NCBI RefSeq assembly: GCF_016097415.1
Contig: NZ_JAEHGE010000001.1
Coordinates: forward strand, 397,001 to 461,000
DNA length: 64,000 nucleotides
Origin: a sulfur-oxidizing endosymbiont of Gigantopelta aegis
GTDB lineage: Bacteria > Pseudomonadota > Gammaproteobacteria > GRL18
Reading direction: 5' to 3'
Part shown: piece by piece, positions 57,340 to 64,000 of the stretch
Numbering within the stretch: the first letter of the stretch is position 1
Layout of the letters: each line of letters begins with the position of its first letter
The notes under the pieces: model-generated
What the model saw: only the letters and a program-made list of their open reading frames with translations
What the model was told of the DNA's origin: nothing
Database searches by the model: none
Made by a program: the position numbers and the translations under genes

Positions 57340-58665
57340 TTAATGGTTATGTGGATCAAATCCACCCTTGGCCATTTCGGAAGCGAGAAAAAAAGCCCCT
57401 TCAACAGCGACACGTTGTCCGGACTTTAAGCCCTTGATACGATGCATGCCATTAATGGTATTTTCTAATTCAACTTCATCTTGCTTAAAGACACCGGGTT
57501 CCTGTTCAATAAATACTGTCCAGTCACCATCTGAAGAACGCATTAGAGCGGTTTCAGGGAGTAATATCACATTTTCTTTCATCGGTATTTCTAAAAACAC
57601 CTGGGCAAATAAACCGGCGTGGAGTAAATGCTTGGTATTCTTTATTGATAGGCGAATTTTTCTAGTACGCGTTTGCTCATCAATCGCATGACTATCATGA
57701 ATGACTTTAGCGGTAAATGTTTTACCACCAACAATAACTCTAGCCTTGGTTCCAACCGCAATGCGCTGACCGATTTGTGGTGCTAACAGCGCTTCGACCC
57801 ACACATCATTTTCATCAACTAAACGCGCAATAGTTGAGCCAGATGCTAAGAACTGTCCTGACTGGAAATTATCTTCAAGGATTACGCCATCATGAGGTGC
57901 TATAACCGGGTATTCACCTGATTTGTAGCTATTTTTACCATTCATTAGGGCTGTAATAAGCTTATTGTTAAAACCATAGGCTTGTAATAGTGATTTGTTT
58001 TTCTCTAAATCAGCCTTAGCCGTAATAAAGCGTTTAGCACCAACAGTTTGTTTGCCTAAACTACGAACGCGTTGCCATTCTGATAAGGAGACTTTAAGTG
58101 CATTCTGTGCAGTCGCAATATCGAGGCTATAAAGAATGGCAATGATATCGCCCTTATTAACATGCTGTCCCAATACTACTTTGCGCTTAAGCACTTTTGA
58201 GTCAATTTGTGTCGTCAATAAGGTTGTATTGTAGAGGTCATTGACTATTTCTCCGGGCGCAGAAATAACTTGATTGACATTTTTTTGCAGCTTAACTGAT
58301 TTAACAACAATACCTGCCATCACCTGTTGCTCTGCAGACAATTTAACTAAGCTTGGCTCTTCTTCATCTCCATGCCCATGCCCATGACCATGTTCGTCTT
58401 TATCATCGTGCTCGTCTTTATCATCGTGCTCGTCTTTATCACCGTGCTCGTCTTTCTCTTCATGGCCATGCTCGTCTTTATCGTCATGCTCATCTTTATC
58501 ATTATGAGCGGCTTTAGTTTCATCACCATGTCCATGTTCTTCATGGTCATTATGAACATCATGGGTATTTGTTTCCGCAGTGACATAATTTAACGATGAG
58601 AATGCAATAATAATGCTTATCGCTAATAGATTTTTGGTCAATTTAGTGTGTTTATTTTTTAACAT
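57340..58665 (-). CDS. czcB: Periplasmic adaptor CzcB with an expanded Asp/Glu/His/Lys repeat region
   Basis: About 441 residues. A signal peptide (LLAISIIIAFSSLNYVTA) is followed by a strongly acidic and histidine-rich stretch (about residues 30-98) built from DKDEH and DDKDEH units encoded by near-tandem DNA repeats (58370-58520). The adaptor proper follows: LSAEQQVMAGIVV, lipoyl/beta-barrel parts with GQHVNKGDIIAILYS, coiled coil and GLFAQVFLEIPMKENVILLPETAL. It bridges the RND pump to CzcC. The repeat arm probably binds metal in the periplasm (inference). Confidence 0.92.
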   Translation of the reverse strand: MLKNKHTKLTKNLLAISIIIAFSSLNYVTAETNTHDVHNDHEEHGHGDETKAAHNDKDEHDDKDEHGHEEKDEHGDKDEHDDKDEHDDKDEHGHGHGHGDEEEPSLVKLSAEQQVMAGIVVKSVKLQKNVNQVISAPGEIVNDLYNTTLLTTQIDSKVLKRKVVLGQHVNKGDIIAILYSLDIATAQNALKVSLSEWQRVRSLGKQTVGAKRFITAKADLEKNKSLLQAYGFNNKLITALMNGKNSYKSGEYPVIAPHDGVILEDNFQSGQFLASGSTIARLVDENDVWVEALLAPQIGQRIAVGTKARVIVGGKTFTAKVIHDSHAIDEQTRTRKIRLSIKNTKHLLHAGLFAQVFLEIPMKENVILLPETALMRSSDGDWTVFIEQEPGVFKQDEVELENTINGMHRIKGLKSGQRVAVEGAFFLASEMAKGGFDPHNH

Positions 58666-58702
58666 AATTTTACTCAATTTATTCTATAGGAAAGATAGGT
58701 AT

Positions 58703-60007
58703 TTAAAGGCTATTGAGCCATTTTTTGACCTGGCTGGAAGCTAATAGCCACTCAACCCAAGCTTTATGCATTTCCCCATTTAATTCGATACTTGCAATCA
58801 GCGTATCAGTACGTTGACGCAAAGCAAACAAATAGTCAGAGGTGGATATATCACCACTTTTCCATTGTTTATTTAACAGTTTTTGGGTGTTTTTTAAGCG
58901 TGAGCCAGTTAATCTTTCCCAGCTTAAAACGCGTGTTTTTAAGGCCTTATAATTGATCAAACTTTGCTCGATATTATTTTTCAATAAGCGTTGTTGCTCT
59001 TTTAACTCAAGTTCTGTTTGATTAACCCTATGTAAGGCTGCACTGTATTCCGCAGAAAAGGTATTTCTCACATTCAAAGGTATTGATAACTCTAAAAGAA
59101 CAGTGTTTCTATTTCCATCACGCCCTGCTCCCAAGCCAATCGTAGGATTTACTTTCTTATTGAGTTGGGCGATTTTTGATTGAGAAACTGATTGCTCTAA
59201 TTGTTTTTTAGCCAATTGAACCCTAAGACCTGAATCAACCTTGCTGTCAATCTCTGCTTCAGGGACTTCATTAACCCAGATTGATGTCTTTGGGTGATAA
59301 TGAAGTGCCTTACTGTTCAGGCTTTGTTGTAAATTAGCCCGTGCTTTCCGATAGCGAATTTCAGTTAAACTGATTTGTTGTAAATTTTGTGATAATGAAA
59401 GATAGGCCATTTCTGCATCAATTTGACCCACATCGCCAGCAGCTTCACGCAGTCTCAGATCATTGGATAATTTAGTCAGTAGTTTTTCCTGATCTTTAGA
59501 AACAGCCAATAATTGTTCTGACATGGCATACTCAATATAGGCAGTCAAAGCCTCAGAGAGTTTTTCTTCTACCTGCAAAACTTTATCCAGCATCACCAAG
59601 TCATAATCTACCTGACCTAATTGTGCATTGGCAGAACGCTTATCAAACCAATCAATGGTTTGGGACAAAATCATGCCGTATTCATCATCTTTATTATCAG
59701 TATAAAAAGCACCTAATTCAGGGTTATATAGAGCTTGTTGTGATGCATTACGTTGTTCATCTGCAACCAAAGTCCCTGTTTCAATCGCTTGTATAGAAGG
59801 CAGGGATTGAACTTGCGTTAGGACCCACTTTGACCATTGAGAACTATTAGAGTTTTCATTTTGACTGGAATGACTCATAGATACTTTTGACATTTCAGCA
59901 GCGAGTGCTGTTTGAGCAAAAGGAAGTATTAATAAACCACTGATGCATAGAGTAGAAAGAGGTCTAGCAGTGTGGGTTAAAATAGATTGAAAAAAATTAT
60001 TTTTCAT
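58703..60007 (-). CDS. czcC: Outer-membrane efflux protein CzcC (TolC family)
   Basis: 434 residues. A signal peptide (LSTLCISGLLILPFAQTALA) is followed by two repeats of long amphipathic helices of the OEP family (NASQQALYNPELGAFY; GLGAGRDGNRNTVLLELSIPLNVRNTFSAEYSAA in outline). It forms the outer-membrane channel of the czcCBA pump. It is 25 bp upstream of czcB. Confidence 0.9.
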   Translation of the reverse strand: MKNNFFQSILTHTARPLSTLCISGLLILPFAQTALAAEMSKVSMSHSSQNENSNSSQWSKWVLTQVQSLPSIQAIETGTLVADEQRNASQQALYNPELGAFYTDNKDDEYGMILSQTIDWFDKRSANAQLGQVDYDLVMLDKVLQVEEKLSEALTAYIEYAMSEQLLAVSKDQEKLLTKLSNDLRLREAAGDVGQIDAEMAYLSLSQNLQQISLTEIRYRKARANLQQSLNSKALHYHPKTSIWVNEVPEAEIDSKVDSGLRVQLAKKQLEQSVSQSKIAQLNKKVNPTIGLGAGRDGNRNTVLLELSIPLNVRNTFSAEYSAALHRVNQTELELKEQQRLLKNNIEQSLINYKALKTRVLSWERLTGSRLKNTQKLLNKQWKSGDISTSDYLFALRQRTDTLIASIELNGEMHKAWVEWLLASSQVKKWLNSL

Positions 60008-60186
60008 AAATATCCTAATAAATAAGTTAAAAATATAAAATTATTTAATTAGTCTATTGAATATAGTTTATTGAATGACGTCACAACATATGAATTAAAA
60101 GTAATCCAAATATTATCATTCATTAATAAATTATGATGGGGTCGTCAGCAAAATATAGCAGACACAATAGACTAACAAGCTATGTG

Positions 60187-60687
60187 TTAAACCGCTATTG
60201 GAGGTCTTTTGGGGAATTTTAAGGTGATTGAATAATCACTTAAAATATAGCTAAAACGGGATTGAAAAGCAGTAAAGATAAGATGTATAGATGAAAGTGA
60301 TGTAAAAGTTAAGGCCGTCGTATGGCCATGACATTCATGGTGATGGTGATTGGCAGTAAAATCGTGAGAAGCCGCCTTGTATTTATTAGGTACATCAGAG
60401 TATTTATCAGGTGCATCAGAAGTTGATGAAGTCTTTGTCACGGTATGCGAATGATTATTATCAGACTGTTGATCATTTTTTTGATTATATTGACACTTGT
60501 GATTGATGCTTGAAAAAACATCATGAGCATCAATGTAGTGCTCAATAATATCAACCGTGGCATCGTGTTTGTTAGTAATATGTTTGCCAGCCATGTCATC
60601 GCTATTAGTAGCATGCAGATCAATGCCCGCCAAAACTGACTGGGTAAAGAATAACACTAACACAAAGATGATTGATTTTTTCAACAT
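60187..60687 (-). CDS. CzcI-like small periplasmic His-rich protein
   Basis: About 166 residues. A signal peptide (MLKKSIIFVLVLFFTQSVLA) is followed by Ser/Asp/His-rich sequence including SDNNHSHTVTKTS and NHHHHECHGHT, then the C-terminal FSYILSDYSITLKFPKRPPIA. CzcI family proteins head czcICBA operons and share a signal peptide, His-rich centre and terminal RPP; this ORF is in the same place. The ATG at 60687 is preferred over an upstream one at 60726. It may sense or store metal in the periplasm. Confidence 0.7.
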   Translation of the reverse strand: MLKKSIIFVLVLFFTQSVLAGIDLHATNSDDMAGKHITNKHDATVDIIEHYIDAHDVFSSINHKCQYNQKNDQQSDNNHSHTVTKTSSTSDAPDKYSDVPNKYKAASHDFTANHHHHECHGHTTALTFTSLSSIHLIFTAFQSRFSYILSDYSITLKFPKRPPIAV

Positions 60688-60814
60688 GTTGTGATTATAG
60701 ACAACTATAGTCATTATTGCGATCATTTTGCGAACAAATTTGCAAAATGCTTATATACGAAAGAATAAAAAAAGTGTACATTAGAATAAAGCCATGTACT
60801 AAGCAAGTATTTAC

Positions 60815-60845
60815 AATGTAACTGATATGTATTATCATTTACATT
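60815..60845. promoter_or_regulatory. Fur-box-like operator upstream of FTR1
   Basis: The core TGATATGTATTATCA (60823-60837) matches the Fur 7-1-7 consensus TGATAATnATTATCA at all but two positions and lies in a larger dyad with outer arms AATGTAA (60815-60821) and TTACATT (60839-60845). It is 25 bp before the FTR1 start codon, a usual place for iron-repressed promoters. Confidence 0.7.
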
Positions 60846-60869
60846 AAGATTAATTAAAGAGATTTAGAT

Positions 60870-62765
60870 ATGAAAGTGTTAATGCGCCCTATTACCCTGA
60901 TTGCTATTTTTTGTTTATTGATTTCAAAAGTAGCTTATTCTGACACTCAGCAACTATTACAACTGATTGATTATGTCGGTGTTGACTATGGAGCAGCAGT
61001 CACAGAAGGGCAAATTACTAATCCCGGTGAGTACGGCGAGATGATTGATTTCGCAACTGGGATAAGCCAACACGCTAATGACTTACCCGAACATGCAATT
61101 AAACCGTCAATCATAGAAGGTAGTCAACAATTAACACAACTGATCAAAGATAAAGAATCTGCAGTTAAAATTAAGCAATTAGGTGCAAAAATGCACCTAA
61201 ATATCATCAATGCTTATCAAATCACCGTCATTCCACGTAAAAAACCCAGTCTAAAACAAGCTAAACCGCTCTATGCTCAACATTGTGCCTCCTGTCATGG
61301 TGCAACAGGTATGGGTGATGGTGTCGCTGCAGCAGATATGTCTCCTCCTCCAATAGATTTTACTGATATAGAACGCTATCAACAACGCACTTTATACGGC
61401 CTTTATAGCACGATTACTCAGGGGGTACATGAGACTGCCATGCAGGGCTATAGTGAAAAATTAAATCCTCAAGAACGTTGGTCACTGGCTTTTTATGTCG
61501 GCAATATGGCCGCGCCAGCTGAGCCCGTAGAGATAGATAATAGTCCATTATTAGACATTGCTACATTAACCACATTGACACCTGAAAAAGCAAAGGCTGA
61601 TTATGGTGTTGAGGGTGAAAAAATAATGGCATTTTTACGCCATCATCCTGAAGTTTTTTACAATGATAAATCAGGATTGGCCTTTGCTCGTACCCGTCTT
61701 GATGATGCTCTGACGGCCTATAAAAACAATGAAACAAAAAAAGCCTATAAATACGCAGTAGAAGCCTATCTTGAAGGTTTTGAATTAGTCGAACAAAATA
61801 TTTCAGCCTTTGATAAATCCTTAAAACTCACCATTGAAGTCTCCATGACAGAATTACGTAATAAAATTCGTACCGGTGTTGATGTAGCAATCATAGAAAG
61901 TGATATTGAGCAAATTTATCAACACCTCGATATTGCAGATGAATTGCTAGGCAGCAGAAGCCTTTCAGGTGGCGCTGCCTTTGCCAGTGCATTTTTCATA
62001 CTACTTAGAGAAGGCTTAGAAGCCTTATTGATTGTCGCTGCACTTGCGGCTTTCTTGGTCAAAACCAAACGCAAAGATGGCCTAATATTCATCCACATTG
62101 GCTGGATCTCTGCCCTACTACTCGGCGGCCTTACCTGGTGGGCCTCTATGTCTTTGTTTAACATCTCTGGTGCATCAAGAGAGATCACTGAGGGTGTGGC
62201 TGCGATAGTGGCCATGATTATTTTATTGTATGTCGGCTTTTGGATGCATGACAAAAGTAGTGCCGCAAAATGGAAAACATTTATTGATGGCAATATGAAA
62301 AAAGCCCTCAGCTCCGGCACACTATGGACATTAACAGGACTATCCTTTATTGCTGTTTACCGTGAAGTTTTTGAAACAATTTTGTTTTATCAAGCGCTTT
62401 GGATGCAAACGAGCGTTGATGGTAAAAGTATGGCATTAAGTGGTGTATTGGCGGCAATTGCAGTGCTAGTATTAGCGGCATGGTTTATCATGCGCTATAG
62501 TGTTCGTCTACCCTTGCGCCAGTTCTTCTCAATTACCGGTGGACTGATGTTTGTCCTAGCCATAGTATTTGCCGGCAAAGGTATTGCTGCACTACAAGAA
62601 GCGGGATTGATTATTTCTAGTCCGGTTAATTTTATAAGAATTGATCTCTTAGGTATTTATCCAAACTTACAGGGCTTATTATTTCAGTTAGCGCTTATTA
62701 TTATTGCAGCTATCTTATGGAATAAAAAATCGGCCGGTATTCCTGCAGAAGAACAGGCCAGCTAG
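60870..62765 (+). CDS. Cytochrome c/FTR1-family iron permease
   Basis: 631 residues. A signal peptide (LIAIFCLLISKVAYS) precedes a cytochrome c domain with heme motif CASCHG near residue 140 and distal Met in MQGYSE. A helical linker leads to the C-terminal FTR1 permease of seven membrane segments with the REGLEALL and REVFETILF motifs (RExxE). The fused cytochrome may oxidise Fe(II) before permease entry, in place of the multicopper oxidase of yeast FTR1. It is preceded by a Fur-like operator and followed by a palindromic repeat and a MerR gene. Confidence 0.93.
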   Translation: MKVLMRPITLIAIFCLLISKVAYSDTQQLLQLIDYVGVDYGAAVTEGQITNPGEYGEMIDFATGISQHANDLPEHAIKPSIIEGSQQLTQLIKDKESAVKIKQLGAKMHLNIINAYQITVIPRKKPSLKQAKPLYAQHCASCHGATGMGDGVAAADMSPPPIDFTDIERYQQRTLYGLYSTITQGVHETAMQGYSEKLNPQERWSLAFYVGNMAAPAEPVEIDNSPLLDIATLTTLTPEKAKADYGVEGEKIMAFLRHHPEVFYNDKSGLAFARTRLDDALTAYKNNETKKAYKYAVEAYLEGFELVEQNISAFDKSLKLTIEVSMTELRNKIRTGVDVAIIESDIEQIYQHLDIADELLGSRSLSGGAAFASAFFILLREGLEALLIVAALAAFLVKTKRKDGLIFIHIGWISALLLGGLTWWASMSLFNISGASREITEGVAAIVAMIILLYVGFWMHDKSSAAKWKTFIDGNMKKALSSGTLWTLTGLSFIAVYREVFETILFYQALWMQTSVDGKSMALSGVLAAIAVLVLAAWFIMRYSVRLPLRQFFSITGGLMFVLAIVFAGKGIAALQEAGLIISSPVNFIRIDLLGIYPNLQGLLFQLALIIIAAILWNKKSAGIPAEEQAS

Positions 62766-62768
62766 AAT

Positions 62769-62862
62769 CGTAGGGTGGGTATGGCTTTATCTGCCCACGC
62801 TGAAAGTGTGCATAATGAGCTCCTGAGTCAGCGTGGGCAGATAAAGCCATGCCTACCCTACG
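62769..62862. repeat. Palindromic MITE-like repeat, copy B (complete)
   Basis: Arms of 35 bp (62769-62803 and 62828-62862) start CGTAGGGTGGGTATGGCTTT and pair with two mismatches around a 24-bp centre. The same sequence, with a shortened left arm, is at 27371-27451. It begins 4 bp after the FTR1 stop. Confidence 0.9.
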
Positions 62863-62894
62863 ATTACTTTATATAATTACGGATAGACGAGTTA

Positions 62895-63302
62895 ATGAAG
62901 CAAGCTTCAACACAAAATTGCATTGGTGATGTTTCACAACTATTAGGATTGAGTACTGATACTTTGCGTTATTATGAGAAGTCAGGCTTATTGCCTCGAA
63001 TTGCTAGAAATGATTCGGGGAGACGTATTTATGATGAGATGGACATTTCCAAGCTACGTTTTATTATTCGTGCTAAAAAGATGAATTTTAGCTTGGCAGA
63101 AATTTCTGACCTTTTAAAAATGCGTCAAAAACCTCAGCATGTTAAGGATGACATTCGTTTTTTAACCCGCCAAAAACTCACAGAAATAGAAAGTCATATT
63201 GACGAATTGAGCCATCTAAAAAATGAGCTGACGCTATTATTGAATTTATGCCAGAGTAGTGAGGATGGATGCCCCATTATTGATAAGTTGGATGAGCTTT
63301 GA
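62895..63302 (+). CDS. MerR-family metal-responsive transcriptional regulator
   Basis: 135 residues. The N-terminal winged helix (IGDVSQLLGLSTDTLRYYEKSGLLP) is standard for MerR, followed by the dimerisation helix. The C-terminal metal-binding loop CQSSEDGCPII has two cysteines eight positions apart, like ZntR/CadR-type sensors. The likely inducer is a divalent metal such as zinc, cadmium or lead. Placed next to the metal-efflux genes it is a candidate activator, though no 19-bp-spacer MerR promoter is clearly seen. Confidence 0.88.
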   Translation: MKQASTQNCIGDVSQLLGLSTDTLRYYEKSGLLPRIARNDSGRRIYDEMDISKLRFIIRAKKMNFSLAEISDLLKMRQKPQHVKDDIRFLTRQKLTEIESHIDELSHLKNELTLLLNLCQSSEDGCPIIDKLDEL

Positions 63303-63305
63303 CGT

Positions 63306-63992
63306 TTATTCTAGTTTTATTCTATCGATCATCTTTGACCATTGTTTAATGATATTCTTTTCATCCGGTTCGGTACTGGTATTATTTTTTAGCCACAAAC
63401 CTTCATCATTAAAGCTGAACATGTAACGTATATCGGGTCTATCTGATTTTTTTTCTATTTCCGGCCGCATATTATCCAGCACCAAGGGTTCTAGATTGTT
63501 ATTAGGATCATTTTTGGGGGCATTTTTGGGATAGTAGAACAAAACCATATGACCCTGATGATTTTCTAAAGTCACATAAGTAACACGTAATTGTTCTTCG
63601 GGAATATCCATGGCAAGCAGGGTGAAGTATTTAGCGATAGAAAAATCTTCACAATCACCTGAATTTTTAATTAAACTCTCAAGTGGTGTGGCCCAATAAT
63701 CTTTTGCATCCCAAATATCTCTGTCTTCCGCCCATTTCATTTTATTGAAAAAGTCATTGACCAGTTTGAGTTTTGTATCGGTATCCATACCCAGGCTATG
63801 AAAAATGAGTCTTTCCCATTCATTCAAACGCTGAGTGGTTTTTTTATCGTGAACAACATTGATTTGATGATTTGCCATTGCCAGTAAAAATTCATTTTTA
63901 CTGGCAAAGCTCTTGTGGCTAACGAAGAACAAGCTGACTATAAAAAAATGCAGTAGAACGGATAAGAATCGATTAATTATTTTTTTCATCAA
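63306..63992 (-). CDS. Transglutaminase-like cysteine peptidase, LapG type
   Basis: 228 residues. A signal sequence (FLSVLLHFFIVSLFFVSHKSFA) is followed by the BTLCP domain: NDFFNKMKWAEDRDIWDAKDYWATPLE, catalytic Cys in NSGDCEDFSIAKY, His in NHQGHMVLFYY and Asp in PLVLDNM. In Pseudomonas LapG cleaves the adhesin LapA under LapD control. No lapD or adhesin is in the window, so the target is unknown. It converges with the MerR gene. Confidence 0.88.
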   Translation of the reverse strand: MMKKIINRFLSVLLHFFIVSLFFVSHKSFASKNEFLLAMANHQINVVHDKKTTQRLNEWERLIFHSLGMDTDTKLKLVNDFFNKMKWAEDRDIWDAKDYWATPLESLIKNSGDCEDFSIAKYFTLLAMDIPEEQLRVTYVTLENHQGHMVLFYYPKNAPKNDPNNNLEPLVLDNMRPEIEKKSDRPDIRYMFSFNDEGLWLKNNTSTEPDEKNIIKQWSKMIDRIKLE

Positions 63993-64000
63993 TATACCAC

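Noticed and set aside
58372-58593. Plus-strand open frame with repeated FIIVLVFI
   Set aside because: It is the antisense reading of the CzcB DKDEH repeats; the hydrophobic repeat is an artefact of that composition.

Overview
The window reads as an AT-rich gammaproteobacterial chromosome. Supporting signs are the divergent ponA / pilMNOP(Q) arrangement, RNase E with a long basic tail, RluC beside a Gph-like phosphatase, the rpmE-rho-trxA-rep neighbourhood, and NhaD with a dedicated-sortase-type sensor kinase, both common in marine lineages. A truncated flavoprotein resembling sulfide:quinone / type II NADH oxidoreductases and a cytochrome c5-like protein would fit a respiratory, possibly sulfur-oxidising marine bacterium. 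The exact lineage cannot be fixed from the sequence alone.

Layout. 1-6.9 kb: the end of a response regulator and its sensor kinase. The kinase is split by an IS21-family element (1743-6278) that itself carries an IS1595-family element (1836-2877); both have clean target-site duplications. 7-17.4 kb: HDOD protein, NhaD antiporter, S49 peptidase, HAD phosphatase, RluC, a long structured leader, RNase E, low-molecular-weight phosphatase. 17.5-20 kb: a transposase remnant and IS3 copy 1, which cuts off pilQ. 20-24 kb: pilP, pilO, pilN, pilM. 24-41 kb: ponA, malic enzyme, thermonuclease, rpmE, rho, trxA, rep, a duplicated TorF-type porin, cytochrome c5, tRNA-Arg(CCG), an Rpn-family nuclease, fcl, gmd and a WecA-type transferase. 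41.4-53 kb: a mobile and accessory island. It holds an IS4-like element interrupted by two IS3 copies, two AAA-ATPase/PD-(D/E)XK genes plus a third fragment, a damaged BrnT/BrnA pair, a frame-disrupted membrane protein, IS3 copy 4 and a decapitated flavoprotein. 53-64 kb: a heavy-metal block (czcI-like, czcC, czcB, czcA, czcD on the minus strand), a Fur-box-preceded cytochrome c/FTR1 iron permease, a MerR regulator and a LapG-like peptidase.

Working together. The czc-type genes form a tripartite RND efflux system plus a CDF transporter, with an unusually large Asp/Glu/His/Lys-rich metal-binding arm on the adaptor. FTR1 and its Fur-like operator add iron uptake. gmd and fcl make GDP-L-fucose for a surface polysaccharide whose first lipid-linked step may be done by the adjacent transferase. 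The type IV pilus alignment operon is present, but its secretin PilQ is truncated by an IS copy lacking target duplications, which points to rearrangement between IS copies.

Most notable signals: two layered IS-in-IS structures whose duplications allow the original reading frames to be rebuilt; near-identical IS3 copies that all carry the same frame disruptions at A-runs, suggesting transcript slippage or trans-mobilisation; a thermonuclease signal peptide encoded across the rpmE terminator; a tandemly duplicated outer-membrane protein; and a small palindromic repeat family near gene ends.
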